From Phyllobacterium sp. 21LDTY02-6 (lineage in GTDB: Bacteria > Pseudomonadota > Alphaproteobacteria > Rhizobiales > Rhizobiaceae): a stretch of 64,000 nucleotides of DNA. The position numbers and the translations under genes were made by a program. Positions 27,900 to 38,459 of the stretch are shown here, piece after piece. Position 1 is the first letter of the stretch. Each line of letters starts with the position of its first letter. The notes under the pieces are model-generated. The model saw nothing but the letters and a program-made list of their open reading frames with translations, had not been told where the DNA came from and searched no databases. The DNA is taken from the NCBI RefSeq assembly GCF_023554255.2, contig NZ_JAMJWD020000007.1, positions 248,001 to 312,000 on the forward strand, given 5' to 3'.

Positions 27900-28002
27900 T
27901 ACAATTGATCGAGTCAACGCGCCGGCCGGCCGGTGACGGGTTCGATCGTTCGTTGCGTCGATGCAGTTGCAGAGTTTCAACAGATTCCGCGCGGTTTTCG
28001 AC

Positions 28003-28545
28003 TCATTTGCCGCGCATGAAGCTCTCCAGCGGGAAGATTGCACAGGTTTCGGTGCCGTGAGCGAGCAACTTGCCGCTCGCATCGCGCAGGAAAGCCTCCG
28101 ACGTCGCCAGCGTCCTGCCGCGATGGATGAGACGCCCCTCGCAATAGACCATGCCCATGCCGGCAGTGAGCGGCCTGACGAGATTGATCTTGAATTCCGC
28201 CGTCGTATAGGCCTCGCCGGGCTTCAAGGTGGTCATGATGCAGCAGGCCAGCGCAGAATCCATCAGGCTGGCGATCCAGCCGCCATGGATGCCGCCCATC
28301 GGATTGCGGTGCTCGGGCGAAGGCAGTCCCTTGAAGACGACACGGTCCTGTTCGACCTCATGCAGAGTGAACGACAGCGTCTGCGCCATGGGCGGCGCGG
28401 GATATTCGCCGCGCAGCATGGCCTGCAATATTTCCAGCCCGCCCCGCGTCGCAAGGTCGCCCAATGGCAGGAGGCCGACGCCGCTCGGGAAGGTGATCGC
28501 CTCGCTCACGTCACGGTTAGTGTCATCGTTGATGTCTGGGCTCAT
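28003..28545 (-). CDS. PaaI-family hotdog-fold thioesterase
   Basis: A 180-residue single hotdog domain. The family block RNPMGGIHGGWIASLMDSALACC holds the catalytic region (given here as PMGGIHGG, around residues 82-89, with the acidic residue in the following helix). YTTAEFKINLVRPL and GRTLATSEAFL follow. Members hydrolyse acyl- or aryl-CoA esters. It is 27 bases after recO on the same strand. The substrate is unassigned. Confidence 0.85.
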   Translation of the reverse strand: MSPDINDDTNRDVSEAITFPSGVGLLPLGDLATRGGLEILQAMLRGEYPAPPMAQTLSFTLHEVEQDRVVFKGLPSPEHRNPMGGIHGGWIASLMDSALACCIMTTLKPGEAYTTAEFKINLVRPLTAGMGMVYCEGRLIHRGRTLATSEAFLRDASGKLLAHGTETCAIFPLESFMRGK

Positions 28546-28572
28546 GGCAGATCCGGTGTGCCGGCGCGGAAT

Positions 28573-29307
28573 CTAGGCTGCCTGCAACGAACGCGCCAGG
28601 GCATTGAGGAAGCCGTCCCGCGCTTCCGGTGGCTTCTGGGCGCGGGGCTCCCATACATGCCGGGAGAAAAAGAAGGCGGTCAACCGGAAAGCGTCGACGA
28701 GCTCCGGCAAGGAGGCGGCGCGGACATTGGTACTGACCATGAAGGCCGGCATCGCCAGCAGTTTCCCGGCCCATGGCGCGCCCGCCTCGCGCGACACGGC
28801 CCGGCCGGATTTCGGCGAGACATAAGCCAGGTCTTCGGCGCTGCCGGTTGCGGCGCAGCGCCTGAGATCGAGGCCGAAGCCCAGTTCCTCCAGCATGGCG
28901 ATTTCAAACCGCAGCAGCAGTTCGCCCGCCACCAGCGAATCCTCGCTGTGTTCGAGGATGACCGCCAGCGTCTCGAACAGGTTGCGGTGCGGATCGCGCT
29001 CGGGAAGAAGCCTCAGATGCGAGGCGGCGAGCTGAAGCCCGAACAGCGCCACGGGCTGCTCGATCAGCCGTGCAGCGGCAAAATTGACTGGCTCGACCTG
29101 CATCATGCCGAGATGCTCGTCCATGCGGGCGCGCCAGACCACATCGACGCGATTGCCGGGCTGGATCATCGGCTGCATGCGGCGCGACCTGCCACCGCGG
29201 ACGAGGCCGAGATGGCGGCCATGGTCGCGGGTCATCACCTCGAGGATGATGCTCGTTTCTCCATGCCGCCTTGCTCCGAGGATTATGCCTTCGTCGCGCC
29301 ATTCCAT
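28573..29307 (-). CDS. recO: DNA repair protein RecO
   Basis: A 244-residue RecO. The N-terminal OB-fold starts [17 protein letters not shown], followed by a helical region and a C-terminal zinc-less or partial zinc module ([13 protein letters not shown]). It acts with RecF/RecR to load RecA on gapped DNA. It is 18 bases downstream of era, a common arrangement, within the long minus-strand housekeeping run. Confidence 0.92.
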   Translation of the reverse strand: MEWRDEGIILGARRHGETSIILEVMTRDHGRHLGLVRGGRSRRMQPMIQPGNRVDVVWRARMDEHLGMMQVEPVNFAAARLIEQPVALFGLQLAASHLRLLPERDPHRNLFETLAVILEHSEDSLVAGELLLRFEIAMLEELGFGLDLRRCAATGSAEDLAYVSPKSGRAVSREAGAPWAGKLLAMPAFMVSTNVRAASLPELVDAFRLTAFFFSRHVWEPRAQKPPEARDGFLNALARSLQAA

Positions 29308-29325
29308 CGGACGAGATTCACGCCA

Positions 29326-30258
29326 TCATCGCGGAAATTCAAGGCCCATTTCCCGATAGCGCTCGGGATCATTGCCCCAATTGTCACGAACCTTGACGAA
29401 GAGGAACAGGTGCACCTTCTGCTCCAGGATTTCCATCAGCTCCTTGCGCGAGGCCTGGCCGATGGATTTGATCGCCTGTCCCTCATGGCCGAGGACGATC
29501 TTCTTCTGGCTGTCGCGTTCCACATAGATCACCTGCTGGATACGGACGGAGCCGTCCGGCTTTTCCTCCCAGCTCTCGGTCTCGACGGTGGAGGAATAGG
29601 GCAGCTCATTATGCAGGCGCAGATAGAGCTTCTCGCGCGTGATCTCGGCCGCCAGCATGCGCATCGGCATGTCGGATATCTGGTCTTCCGGATAGTACCA
29701 CGGCCCTTCCGGCAGATTGTCGGCCAGGTATTTCAGCAGGTCCTTGCAGCCATAGCCCTTGAGGGCGGAAATCATGAATGTCCGGTCGAAAGGCACCATT
29801 TCATTGGCCTGCCTGGCCAGTTCCAGGAGCTTGGGCGCTTCGATCCGATCCACCTTGTTGAGGACGAGGATGACCTTGCGCTGCCTCTCCCTGATACCGG
29901 AGAGCAGCCGTTCCACCTCTTCGGTGATGCCCTGCTCGACATCGATGAGGACGAGGATGATATCCGCATCCTTGGCCCCGCCCCAGGCGGTGGTGACCAT
30001 GGCCTTGTCGAGGCGCCGCTTCGGCTTGAAGATGCCGGGCGTATCCACCAGCACCATCTGCGCATTGTCATGGATGACGATGCCGCGAACCAGCGCGCGC
30101 GTGGTCTGCACCTTGTGCGTGACGATCGAGACCTTGCTGCCCACCAGCTGGTTGACCAGGGTGGACTTGCCCGCATTCGGCGCGCCGATAAGCGCGATGA
30201 AACCGGAGCGGGTCGGCCCTTCCCCCGGGGTCTGCGGCGTTTGTTCCTGTTCAGCCAT
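29326..30258 (-). CDS. era: GTPase Era
   Basis: A 310-residue Ras-like GTPase for 30S maturation. G1 GAPNAGKST is at about 25-33, G2 TTRALVRG, G3 DTPG, and G4 NKVD. The KH domain near the C terminus contains LGHEGQAIKSIGQASRKEL, which binds the 3' end of 16S rRNA. Start 30258 was chosen because the longer frame has no family N terminus. It overlaps the rnc stop by 8 bases. Confidence 0.96.
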   Translation of the reverse strand: MAEQEQTPQTPGEGPTRSGFIALIGAPNAGKSTLVNQLVGSKVSIVTHKVQTTRALVRGIVIHDNAQMVLVDTPGIFKPKRRLDKAMVTTAWGGAKDADIILVLIDVEQGITEEVERLLSGIRERQRKVILVLNKVDRIEAPKLLELARQANEMVPFDRTFMISALKGYGCKDLLKYLADNLPEGPWYYPEDQISDMPMRMLAAEITREKLYLRLHNELPYSSTVETESWEEKPDGSVRIQQVIYVERDSQKKIVLGHEGQAIKSIGQASRKELMEILEQKVHLFLFVKVRDNWGNDPERYREMGLEFPR

Positions 30259-30967
30259 TTGCTGTATCTTCCTGCGTTCTCTGCCGAACGCCTTCCCTGA
30301 AAAGCAGGGCCATTGCGGCTTCCTGCTCGGCAATTCTCTTCGACCGGCCCATACCTATCGCCGGTTCAAATCCCTTGACGCTCGCCCTCACCGTGAACTG
30401 CGGATCATGGTCGGGTCCGGTACGCTCGATCACTTCATAGAGCGGCTGGGCGCCGTCCTGCTGATGGGCCCATTCCTGCAATTCCGTCTTCGGGTCGCGC
30501 TGGGCCGAGTTTACCTGACGCGAGCGTTCGCTCCAATGGCGTTCTATGAAGGGCTGCGCCGCCTCCAGTCCGCCATCGAGATAGATCGTCGCGATCAGCG
30601 ATTCGACCACGTCGGCGCGAAGGCTGCGGAGCCGCTTGTCCGCCAGCCCCTTCACATCGGCGCCGGTGCGTATGAATTCGTGCAGGCCGATATCGTCGGC
30701 CACCGAGGCGCAGGTATCGGCGTTCACCAGCGAGTTCAGCCGCAGGGACAATTCGCCCTCGGTCGCCGTCGGATAGGCGCGGAACAGAAGGTCGGCGATC
30801 ACGAGCCCGAGCACGCGGTCGCCGAGGAATTCCAGCCGTTCATAATCGGAGCCTGCCGAGGAACGGGCGCTTGCATGGGTAAGCGCACGCTCCAGCCGGC
30901 CAAGATCGAGGAACTTGTGCTGTGTCTTCTCTTCCAGTCTCCGGACCGAGTCGGCGGAAAGGCTCAT
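30251..30967 (-). CDS. rnc: Ribonuclease III
   Basis: A 238-residue double-strand-specific RNase. The catalytic signature ERLEFLGDRVLG gives E43, E46 and D50, with the second acidic pair in DVVESLIATIYLDGG. A C-terminal dsRNA-binding domain (about 160-228) contains GMGRSKRIAEQEAA. It processes rRNA precursors. The start at 30967 leaves an 7-base gap after the lepB stop. Confidence 0.96.
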   Translation of the reverse strand: MSLSADSVRRLEEKTQHKFLDLGRLERALTHASARSSAGSDYERLEFLGDRVLGLVIADLLFRAYPTATEGELSLRLNSLVNADTCASVADDIGLHEFIRTGADVKGLADKRLRSLRADVVESLIATIYLDGGLEAAQPFIERHWSERSRQVNSAQRDPKTELQEWAHQQDGAQPLYEVIERTGPDHDPQFTVRASVKGFEPAIGMGRSKRIAEQEAAMALLFREGVRQRTQEDTANG

Positions 30968-30974
30968 AGGCGTG

Positions 30975-31763
30975 TCAATTGTTCTCGACCGAATTCGGAG
31001 CCGCATTCACACTGTGCAGCAAGCGGTCGAACCTGATCTCGGAAGGCCAGCGCCAGATGGCCAGCGGGCTCGCCCTGCCGGCGATCGAGAAGAAGATGAC
31101 ATTGGCGCGACCGATGAAATTTTCCAGCGGCACATAGCCGACGCCGCCCTCGGACGCATCCACGCGGCTGTCGCTGGAATTGTCGCGATTGTCGCCCATC
31201 ATGAAATAATGTCCGGCGGGGACGACGAATTCGCGCGTATCGTCGCTGTAGCCATTGGGCGACAGGTCGAGCGTGTCATAGGTGATGCCGTTCGGCAGCG
31301 TCTCGCGATAGACATCGACCGGCTGGTTGGATGCGGTGACATCGGGATTGCTGATCTGCCCGACCTTCTCGCGCGGCACTGCGACATCATTGATGTAGAG
31401 CACGCCGGCGCGCATCTGGATACGGTCGCCGGGCAGGCCGATCACGCGCTTGATGAAATCGAGCGATGTATCGCTGGGCTTGCGGAACACGGCAATATCG
31501 CCGCGCTGCGGCTCGCCGGACCAGATACGGCCGGAGAACAGGTTGGGCGACCACGGGATCGAATATTTCGAATATCCATAGGAGAATTTCGAGACGAAGA
31601 GATAATCACCCTCCAGCAGCGTCGGGCGCATCGATCCCGATGGAATGTTGAACGGCTGGAACAGGAGCGTGCGGATAACCAGTGCGAGCAGGAGCGCCTG
31701 CACGATAACGCTGATCGTCTCGCCGAGACCACCGGAATTCTTTACAACAGCTTTATCGCTCAC
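30975..31763 (-). CDS. lepB: Signal peptidase I
   Basis: A 262-residue membrane protease. One N-terminal transmembrane helix (about 15-36) precedes the catalytic S44 in IPSGSMRPTL, and the Lys partner is K105 in DFIKRVIGLPGD. GDNRDNSSDSR is box E. It removes Sec signal peptides at the periplasmic face. The start codon is GTG. Neighbours rnc and acpS are in the usual alphaproteobacterial order. Confidence 0.96.
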   Translation of the reverse strand: MSDKAVVKNSGGLGETISVIVQALLLALVIRTLLFQPFNIPSGSMRPTLLEGDYLFVSKFSYGYSKYSIPWSPNLFSGRIWSGEPQRGDIAVFRKPSDTSLDFIKRVIGLPGDRIQMRAGVLYINDVAVPREKVGQISNPDVTASNQPVDVYRETLPNGITYDTLDLSPNGYSDDTREFVVPAGHYFMMGDNRDNSSDSRVDASEGGVGYVPLENFIGRANVIFFSIAGRASPLAIWRWPSEIRFDRLLHSVNAAPNSVENN

Positions 31764-31859
31764 GCTTCACATATCTCCATAACTGAATTTGCCTCTCTTA
31801 GCCGCTGGGGGCCTGCGGGGCAATGCGCTTCAATCGCGCTCTTTGGCGTTTGATTACGG

Positions 31860-32273
31860 CTATTCTTCGATTTTCGAAGTTTCAACCGCTTCGATGATCA
31901 CGAATGCTTGTGCAAGCGGGAAATCATCGGTGATGGTCAGATGGATGCGCGGCGTATGGCCCGGCGGCACGATCTTCTCCAGACGCCGGGCCGCGCCGTT
32001 TTCGAGCCGCATCGTCGGCGCCCCGCTCGGCAGGTTCACGACACCCATGTCGCGCCAGAACACGCCCTGCGACAGCCCTGTCCCCAGGGCCTTGGCGCAG
32101 GCCTCCTTGGCGGCGAAGCGCTTGGCATAGGAAGCGGCGCGCTGTTTGCGGCGCTCGGACTTGGCCTGTTCGACCGGCGTATAGACCCGGTCGATGAACC
32201 GCTGGCCGTGACGTTCCAGCGTCTTTTCGATCCTGCGTATGTCGATGAGATCGCTGCCAATTCCGATGATCAT
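31860..32273 (-). CDS. acpS: Holo-[acyl-carrier-protein] synthase
   Basis: A 137-residue phosphopantetheinyl transferase that activates ACP from CoA. Mg2+-binding D8 lies in GIGSDLIDI and E57 in [13 protein letters not shown]. Its ATG overlaps the stop of the upstream DUF2062 gene by four bases. Its substrate CoA depends on the pantothenate made by panB/panC elsewhere in the window. Confidence 0.95.
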   Translation of the reverse strand: MIIGIGSDLIDIRRIEKTLERHGQRFIDRVYTPVEQAKSERRKQRAASYAKRFAAKEACAKALGTGLSQGVFWRDMGVVNLPSGAPTMRLENGAARRLEKIVPPGHTPRIHLTITDDFPLAQAFVIIEAVETSKIEE

Positions 32274-32830
32274 GAAGTCTCAGCCATTTTTTGCAGCCGG
32301 CAGGCGGGCGTCCGCTTGTTCTGGAAACCGGCAACGGCCCAACGGACGGGGAAATAGGCCAGGAGGCCTGCGGCGAGGCCGAGCGGCACCGCGCCGATGA
32401 GCATGGGTTCGAAGAGCGGATGCCAGAGCGTTCCGAAATCGAGATGATGCAGCATGGCGCCGAGATGCTCCGGCATCGGATCGCCGCTGAAGCTGCCGGT
32501 CATGACGAAGCGCCCGGTTTCGAGCGTTGCCGCCCAGATGAACGGCAGAAACAGCGGATTGCCCAGCGTCGTGCCCAATATGGCAGCGGCCATGTTGCCG
32601 CCGATCAGCCATGCGACGGCGAGCGCCACCGCGATATGGATGCCGAGGAGCGGAATGAAGGCCGCGAAAATGCCGCAGGCAAAGCCCGCCGCAATGGCGT
32701 GCGGCGTAGCCCGCAGGCGCAGGACGCGCTTGCCGAAATAGCGCAGCGACCGGCTGACAGACCGGCGCGGCCACAATGCGAGGCGCAGGCGCTCGCCTAT
32801 TCCAGGCCTATGTCGCTGCTTGAACAGCAT
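32270..32830 (-). CDS. DUF2062 membrane protein
   Basis: 186 residues. A basic N terminus is followed by two or three hydrophobic segments (about 50-90 and 140-170) and the DUF2062 pattern: [20 protein letters not shown], then [18 protein letters not shown]. The GNP motif is characteristic. Function is unknown; homologues cluster with pyrE, acpS and rsh in alphaproteobacteria. It is translationally coupled to acpS. Confidence 0.88.
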   Translation of the reverse strand: MLFKQRHRPGIGERLRLALWPRRSVSRSLRYFGKRVLRLRATPHAIAAGFACGIFAAFIPLLGIHIAVALAVAWLIGGNMAAAILGTTLGNPLFLPFIWAATLETGRFVMTGSFSGDPMPEHLGAMLHHLDFGTLWHPLFEPMLIGAVPLGLAAGLLAYFPVRWAVAGFQNKRTPACRLQKMAETS

Positions 32831-32890
32831 GTTGAACGCATCCCTTTCAGCCCCGGGCTCTTGCCGGCCCGGCAGGTCCGTATAGTCCTG

Positions 32891-33469
32891 CTATATATTC
32901 CTGCTACCGGGCTTGACCGGCGGAATTGCGGCAAGCTCCGGTGGAAGCTGGTCGGCAGGATAAGCCGGAACTTCATATTCCGCCAGCGCAATCAAAGGAA
33001 CGCCGATCTCGCTCTTGCCGGCGGAACGGTCGATGATGCAGGCGGCGGCCAGGACTTCGGCGCCGAGTTCCCTGAGGCAGGTCACCGTCTCGCGGATGGA
33101 AAGCCCGGTGGTCACGATATCCTCGACGATGACGACGCGCGCGCCCTTGGCGATGTCGAACCGGCGCAGCTTGAACGTGCCGCCTTCCCGCTCCACCCAG
33201 ATCGCCGGCACGCCGAGATGGCGCGAGGTCTCATAGGCCGGGATGATGCCGCCGATGGCCGGGCCGACCACATAGTCGATCGGGCCGAGTTCCGCCTGCC
33301 TGATCCTTTGCGCAAGGCCCCTGCACACGCGCTCCGTCTTGTCGGCATGCATGAAAACGCGGGCCTTCTGCAGGAAAACGGGGCTGCGCAGCCCCGAAGT
33401 CAGGATGAAATGGCCGTGCAGGATGGCCCCTGCCTCGCGAAAGACGTCCAGTACTTCTTCGGTGTTCAT
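32891..33469 (-). CDS. pyrE: Orotate phosphoribosyltransferase
   Basis: A 192-residue type I PRTase that turns orotate and PRPP into OMP. The PRPP loop is [14 protein letters not shown], preceded by the [13 protein letters not shown] substrate segment and the mobile loop near WVEREGG. The start at 33469 (MNTEEVL) is preferred because AGGGGG precedes it; the upstream Met lies inside the ribosome binding region. It is 13 bases after rsh. Confidence 0.94.
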   Translation of the reverse strand: MNTEEVLDVFREAGAILHGHFILTSGLRSPVFLQKARVFMHADKTERVCRGLAQRIRQAELGPIDYVVGPAIGGIIPAYETSRHLGVPAIWVEREGGTFKLRRFDIAKGARVVIVEDIVTTGLSIRETVTCLRELGAEVLAAACIIDRSAGKSEIGVPLIALAEYEVPAYPADQLPPELAAIPPVKPGSRNI

Positions 33470-33482
33470 GTTGCCCCCTTGC

Positions 33483-35702
33483 TTAGCCATTCACGCGCTG
33501 CGCATCGCTCACGCATTTGCTCTCTTTGAGTTTCGACAGGATGCGGTTGAGATGTTTCAGGTTCCACACCTCGATATCGACGATCATCTGGGTGAAGTCG
33601 GGCGCCGAGCGCACCATCGAGAGATTGTGGATGTTCGTCTCGCTATCGGCGATGATCTGGGCGATCTCGGCCAGCGAACCCGGCGCATTGATCGCGGAAA
33701 TGCTGATGCGCGCCGGAAACCGGTCGCGGCGGCTCTCGTCCACATCCCAGCGCACGTCGATCCAGCGCTCCGGCTGGTCGTCATAGGCCATCAGCGCGGA
33801 AGACTGGATCGGATAGATGGTCATGCCGGAGCCGGGCTGCAGGATGCCGACGATGCGATCGCCCGGCACCGCGCCCTCGGGCGAGAAATGCACCGCCATG
33901 TCGGCGCTGGCGCCGCGGATCGGCAGCGCCTGCGGGCCGCCCGGCTCGACGCCGGCCGCTTCCGCGCCCTCGGGCATCTTGAAGATCATGCCGGCGGCGT
34001 TGCGGAAATTCACCCAGCCCTCCTCGCGCTCCGTCGCCGACGGCTTGGGTTTCGCGTCCTGATACTCCGGATAGACCGCCTTCATGACATCGGAGGACGG
34101 CAATTCGCCCCGGCCGACCGCCGCGAGCACGTCGTCGATCTCCTTGCGGGCCAGTCGCGGCAGGCCCTTCTTCAGTTCGTCGCGCGAGTAGACCTTGCCG
34201 GCGCGCTCGAAGGCCCGTTCGAGAATCTGCATGCCGAGGCCGGAATATTGCTTGCGCACCGCAAGCCGCGTCGCCCGGCGGATGGCGGCGCGCGCCTTAC
34301 CGGTGACCACGAGCGCTTCCCATGCGGCTGGCGGCGTCTGCGCCTTGGAGCGGATGATCTCCACCTCGTCGCCATTATGCAGCACGGTCATGAGCGGCAT
34401 GATGCGGCCATTGACCTTGGCGCCGACACAGCTGTCGCCGATGCTGGTGTGGACGGCATAGGCGAAATCGATGGGCGTCGCGCCGCGCGGCAAGGCGATC
34501 AGCCGCCCCTTCGGCGTAAAGCAGAACACCTGGTCCTGGAAAAGCTCGAGCTTGGTATGTTCGAGGAATTCTTCCGGATTGTCGCCCTCGGCCAGCGCCT
34601 CGATGGTCTGCCGCAGCCAGGCATAGGCATTGGTCTCGGTGGAAATGACATGCGGGTTCTGCGCGCTGCCGCGATCCTTGTAGATGGAATGCGCCGCCAC
34701 GCCATATTCGGCGATGTCGTCCATCTCGCGCGTGCGGATCTGCAGTTCGACGCGTTGCCGCGACGGACCGACGATCGTCGTGTGGATGGAACGATAATCG
34801 TTCTGCTTGGGCGTCGAAATGTAATCCTTGAAGCGCCCCGGCACCATCGACCACGTGGTATGGATGATGCCGAGCGCATTGTAGCAATCGCCGACCGTAT
34901 CGACGATGACGCGGAAGCCGAAAATATCCGACAGCTGCTCGAAGGAGAGGCCCTTGCTCTCCATCTTGCGGAATACCGACCAGGCCTTCTTCTGGCGGCT
35001 CTTGACGCTGGCCTTGATGCCGTGCTGGGCGAACAGGGTGGAAAGGTCGGTCTCGATCTGCTGCAGCGTCGGCCGGTTCTTCTCCATCAGCTCGGCAAGG
35101 CGGTTGGTCACCGCATTGAAGGCTTCCGGATTGATATGGCGGAAGGCGAGCTGCTCCAGTTCCTCGCGCATGTCCTGCATGCCCATGCGCCCGGCCAGCG
35201 GCGCATAGATGTCCATCGTTTCCTCGGAAATGCGCAGGCGCTTGTCCTCGGGAACATGGTTCAGCGTGCGCATATTGTGCAGCCGGTCGGCAAGCTTCAC
35301 CAGAAGCACGCGCACATCGTCGGAAATCGCCAGCAGCAGCTTGCGCAGGTTCTCCGCCTGTACCGCCTTCTTGGAAACGAGATCGAGCTTCTTCAGCTTG
35401 GTCAGGCCCTCGACGAGCTTGCCGATGTCGGGCCCGAACAGCGTATCGATCTCCTGGCGCGTCGCCGAAGTATCCTCGATCGTATCATGCAGCAGCGCGA
35501 TGGCGATGGTCGCCTCGTCCAGATGCATGTCCGTCAGGATCGCCGCGACTTCGAGAGGATGGGAGAAATAGGGATCGCCGGAAGCCCGCTTCTGCGTACC
35601 ATGCTTCTGCATGGCATAGACATATGCCTTGTTGAGCAGCGCCTCATTCACGTCAGGCTTGTAACGCTGGACACGCTCGACAAGCTCATACTGACGCATC
35701 AT
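33483..35702 (-). CDS. rsh: Bifunctional (p)ppGpp synthetase/hydrolase Rsh
   Basis: A 739-residue long RSH protein controlling the stringent response. The HD hydrolase domain has H72-D73 in LLHDTIEDT. The synthetase domain (about 235-345) contains RFKD at 290-293, the RXKD form found in bifunctional enzymes, followed by [15 protein letters not shown] is at about 390-450 and a C-terminal ACT domain at about 660-735. GGAGG lies nine bases before the start. It is the single RSH expected in this group and is downstream of rpoZ. Confidence 0.97.
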   Translation of the reverse strand: MMRQYELVERVQRYKPDVNEALLNKAYVYAMQKHGTQKRASGDPYFSHPLEVAAILTDMHLDEATIAIALLHDTIEDTSATRQEIDTLFGPDIGKLVEGLTKLKKLDLVSKKAVQAENLRKLLLAISDDVRVLLVKLADRLHNMRTLNHVPEDKRLRISEETMDIYAPLAGRMGMQDMREELEQLAFRHINPEAFNAVTNRLAELMEKNRPTLQQIETDLSTLFAQHGIKASVKSRQKKAWSVFRKMESKGLSFEQLSDIFGFRVIVDTVGDCYNALGIIHTTWSMVPGRFKDYISTPKQNDYRSIHTTIVGPSRQRVELQIRTREMDDIAEYGVAAHSIYKDRGSAQNPHVISTETNAYAWLRQTIEALAEGDNPEEFLEHTKLELFQDQVFCFTPKGRLIALPRGATPIDFAYAVHTSIGDSCVGAKVNGRIMPLMTVLHNGDEVEIIRSKAQTPPAAWEALVVTGKARAAIRRATRLAVRKQYSGLGMQILERAFERAGKVYSRDELKKGLPRLARKEIDDVLAAVGRGELPSSDVMKAVYPEYQDAKPKPSATEREEGWVNFRNAAGMIFKMPEGAEAAGVEPGGPQALPIRGASADMAVHFSPEGAVPGDRIVGILQPGSGMTIYPIQSSALMAYDDQPERWIDVRWDVDESRRDRFPARISISAINAPGSLAEIAQIIADSETNIHNLSMVRSAPDFTQMIVDIEVWNLKHLNRILSKLKESKCVSDAQRVNG

Positions 35703-35857
35703 GGGCGCACACCTCCGGGATTACACTAATACTGGCACAGATTGGCATCTGCGCCGTCTATATGGGCATTTGCGCGGCAATGCGCAAAAATAATGCGCCG
35801 CAGTTTCGTGCGACGCATCAAGGCCTTGCGGCCGCTATCGCGTTGACCGCGACTTGA

Positions 35858-36259
35858 TCAGTAATCGTCGCTCTTTTCCGGTGCCACCAGGCCTTCGATG
35901 CCTGCAAGCAGTTCCTCTTCCGACATGGAGTCGAAGGAAACATTGTCGTCGGCATCGCTCGCCGTCTCGACGGTCTCGCCTTCGGCAGTGATCAGCTGGG
36001 GCGCTGCGGCGGCTGCTTCGGGCTCGTCGACTTCGACATGCTTCTGCAGCGAATGGATCAGGTCTTCCTTCAGGTCGCCGGGAGACAGGGTCTCGTCTGC
36101 GATCTCACGCAGGGCGACAACCGGGTTCTTATCATTGTCGCGGTCGACGGTGATCGCGGCGCCTTGCGAAATCAGGCGGGCGCGATGACTTGCCAGCAGC
36201 ACCAGCTCGAAGCGGTTCTCTACCTTGTCAACGCAATCTTCAACAGTGACGCGGGCCAT
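35858..36259 (-). CDS. rpoZ: RNA polymerase omega subunit
   Basis: A 133-residue omega subunit. The conserved core [20 protein letters not shown] and [12 protein letters not shown] is followed by a long acidic, Ala-rich tail that is variable in alphaproteobacteria. It stabilises beta-prime folding and contributes to ppGpp binding in other proteobacteria. It is the first gene of the rpoZ-rsh-pyrE-DUF2062-acpS-lepB-rnc-era-recO run; a 155-base gap to rsh could carry a second promoter. Confidence 0.96.
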   Translation of the reverse strand: MARVTVEDCVDKVENRFELVLLASHRARLISQGAAITVDRDNDKNPVVALREIADETLSPGDLKEDLIHSLQKHVEVDEPEAAAAAPQLITAEGETVETASDADDNVSFDSMSEEELLAGIEGLVAPEKSDDY

Positions 36260-36631
36260 GAACTGCCCCTTTCATTTTTCAAGAATTGGCGGATTAATGC
36301 GCACATAACGCGGTTGCCGGCAAAAAACAAGTAAAAGCGCTCAAATCGACATGGATTCGTGCCGCCGCCACCGGTCAATTCGCCGTGCAATCCCATCGGG
36401 CGGCGTGATCGACCGATGGCCCACAGGACCCGGTCACGGCTAATTCACTTCCTCACGGAACATTTAACAGCTATGTCCAGTTATCTGTACAAATTTAGCG
36501 CAATGGGTATTGGCATTTGCGACAAGTCGCCCTACTGATATATTAAGACTTTCGTATAAGATCAGATCGGGCTACTTGAGAGATCAAGCTCATTTGAATT
36601 GACGCTCGAATTTTCGAAATGGAACCATATT
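36260..36631. promoter_or_regulatory. Divergent promoter region between rpoZ and the NYN gene
   Basis: 372 bases without a gene. For the plus strand, TTGCGA (36517-36522) and TATATT (36539-36544) with a 16-base spacer make a good sigma70-type promoter, leading to a leader of about 80 bases before the NYN start. The rpoZ promoter must lie in the left half. No operator-like palindrome was obvious. Confidence 0.5.
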
Positions 36632-37207
36632 ATGTTTGATCCCCGTGAAAAGATTGTCTTGTTCATCGACGGTGCAAATCTCTACGCAGCTTCAAAGGTA
36701 CTCGGTTTCGATATTGATTATCGCAAGCTTCTGGCAGCTTTTCAAAAGCGCGGTTACCTGCTTCGCGCCTATTATTACACGGCGCTCGTCGAGGACCAGG
36801 AATATTCATCCATTCGGCCGCTGATCGATTGGCTCGACTATAATGGCTACAAGGTCGTCACCAAGCCCGCCAAGGAATTCACCGATTCCGCCGGCCGCCG
36901 CAAGATCAAGGGCAATATGGACATCGAGCTTGCCGTCGATGCCATGCAGTTGACCGATACGGTCGACCACTTCGTCATCTTCTCCGGCGATGGCGACTTC
37001 CGCTCGCTGGTCGAGGCGCTCCAGCGCAAGGGCCGCAAGGTCAGCGTCGTGTCGACGCTTTCCACCCAGCCGCCGATGATCTCGGACGAACTGCGGCGCC
37101 AGGCCGACCACTTCATCGACCTCACCTCGCTGCGCACCGAAATCGGCCGCGAAACGAGCGAACGCGTGCAGCGCCAGAGGGTCGAGGAAGAACAGGCCGA
37201 CTACTGA
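36632..37207 (+). CDS. NYN-domain (LabA/DUF88) protein
   Basis: A 191-residue PIN-like nuclease-fold protein. Acidic residues of the predicted active site occur in VLFIDGANLY (Asp), KGNMDIELAVDAM (Asp) and IFSGDGDFRSLVEAL (two Asp). The family includes LabA-like proteins and RNA-processing nucleases; activity in this subgroup is unproven. The start at 36632 gives the standard N terminus MFDPREKIVLF. A strong terminator follows at 37236-37273. Confidence 0.88.
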   Translation: MFDPREKIVLFIDGANLYAASKVLGFDIDYRKLLAAFQKRGYLLRAYYYTALVEDQEYSSIRPLIDWLDYNGYKVVTKPAKEFTDSAGRRKIKGNMDIELAVDAMQLTDTVDHFVIFSGDGDFRSLVEALQRKGRKVSVVSTLSTQPPMISDELRRQADHFIDLTSLRTEIGRETSERVQRQRVEEEQADY

Positions 37208-37235
37208 TCGGCGCATCCAGAAAATGCCGCCGGAA

Positions 37236-37273
37236 AATGCCGCATGGAAAACCGTGCGGCATTGTGCTTTTAA
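37236..37273 (+). terminator. Rho-independent terminator after the NYN gene
   Basis: Stem AATGCCGCATGG / CCGTGCGGCATT (37236-37247 and 37252-37263, one G-U pair) with loop AAAA, followed by GTGCTTTTAA. Confidence 0.8.
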
Positions 37274-37279
37274 CGGCAC

Positions 37280-37939
37280 ATGAGTGTCGAACCCTCCCCC
37301 GATTGCCCGATCTGCGTGCGGCTCCATGATTTCATCGCCGGCTGGCGCTTGAAAGAACCGGGCTGGCACAATGCCCCTGTCCCGACCTTCCTGCCGGTCG
37401 AAGGACCGGATTCGGTCAGGCTTCTCATCGTCGGCCTCGCGCCGGGCCTGCGCGGCGCCAACCGCACCGGACGCCCGTTCACCGGCGACTATGCCGGCGA
37501 CCTGCTCTATGGGACATTGGATGAATTCGGCTTCTCGCGCGGCAAGTTCGCTGCCCGCCCCGATGACGGGCTGGAACTGATCGGGGCGGCGATCACCAAT
37601 GCGGTGCGCTGCGTGCCGCCCGAAAACAAGCCGGTCGGCGGCGAGATCAGCAATTGCCGGCGCTTTCTCACGCCGACGATCGGGCGGTTCGGTCGCTTGC
37701 GCGCCATCGTCACGCTCGGCACGATCGCGCATCAATCGACCGTGCGGGCCATGGCGCGGCCGGTGGCAAGGCATCCTTTCAGCCATGGCGGCCAGAGCGA
37801 CATCGGCAGCGTCCGGCTATTCTCCAGCTATCATTGCTCGCGCTACAACACCAATACGGGACGGCTGACGGAACAGATGTTCCGCAGCGTCTTCGCCAAT
37901 GTGCGGGATTATCTCGACGGGATCGAGAACGACGCGTGA
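37280..37939 (+). CDS. Family 5 uracil-DNA glycosylase (UDGb)
   Basis: A 219-residue base-excision enzyme. Motif I is VGLAPGLRGANRTGRPFTGD, and motif II region is SYHCSRYNTNTGRLT. Four Cys expected to bind a 4Fe-4S cluster are visible: CPIC at 9-12 and later Cys in VRCVPP and SNCRRF. UDGb proteins remove uracil and some other deaminated bases from DNA. The start overlaps the tail of the preceding terminator. It abuts smpB convergently. Confidence 0.9.
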   Translation: MSVEPSPDCPICVRLHDFIAGWRLKEPGWHNAPVPTFLPVEGPDSVRLLIVGLAPGLRGANRTGRPFTGDYAGDLLYGTLDEFGFSRGKFAARPDDGLELIGAAITNAVRCVPPENKPVGGEISNCRRFLTPTIGRFGRLRAIVTLGTIAHQSTVRAMARPVARHPFSHGGQSDIGSVRLFSSYHCSRYNTNTGRLTEQMFRSVFANVRDYLDGIENDA

Positions 37940-38428
37940 TCAGCCGCGGTCGCGCAGCAGACGCGATTTCTCGCGGTTCCAGTCGCGCTGCTTTTCAGTC
38001 TCGCGCTTGTCGTGCAATTTCTTGCCTCGCGCAACCGCAAGTTCCAGCTTGGCCCTGCCGCGATCGTTGAAGTAAAGCTTCAGCGGCACGATGGTCATGC
38101 CTTCGCGATCGACCGATTGCGCCATGCGCGCCATTTCGCGGCGGCTGACCAGCAGCTTGCGATGGCGGCGCGGCTCGTGATTGAAGCGATTGGCCTGCAG
38201 ATATTCCGGAATGTAGGAATTGATCAGCCAGAACTCGCCATTCTCGAAGCTCGCATAGCTTTCCGCAATGTTCGACTGGTTGTTGCGCAGCGACTTCACT
38301 TCCGTGCCCTGCAAGACGATGCCAGCCTCTATCGTGTCGAGAATCTCGAAATTGAAGCGCGCTTTGCGGTTTTCAGCAATGATCTTGCGAACCGTCGGTG
38401 TCTTTGAGGCAGTTTTTGGCTTGTTCAT
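37940..38428 (-). CDS. smpB: SsrA-binding protein SmpB
   Basis: A 162-residue tmRNA partner for ribosome rescue. Conserved blocks are [22 protein letters not shown] (cut here as [12 protein letters not shown] and [10 protein letters not shown]), [15 protein letters not shown], and the basic tail [15 protein letters not shown]. The start is at 38428 ([11 protein letters not shown]). It lies 31 bases downstream of dapA, the common order in rhizobia and Brucella. Confidence 0.96.
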   Translation of the reverse strand: MNKPKTASKTPTVRKIIAENRKARFNFEILDTIEAGIVLQGTEVKSLRNNQSNIAESYASFENGEFWLINSYIPEYLQANRFNHEPRRHRKLLVSRREMARMAQSVDREGMTIVPLKLYFNDRGRAKLELAVARGKKLHDKRETEKQRDWNREKSRLLRDRG

Positions 38429-38459
38429 GCGATCTATATAGGCACTGCGTGGCCTTTTG

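Noticed and set aside
27961-30300. A 779-codon open frame on the plus strand
   Set aside because: It lies antisense to recO, era and the thioesterase gene; its product is low-complexity (His/Asp/Arg-rich) and has no domain. It is a shadow of high-GC third positions.
33339-35729. A 796-codon open frame on the plus strand
   Set aside because: Antisense to the well-defined rsh gene; no recognisable protein features.
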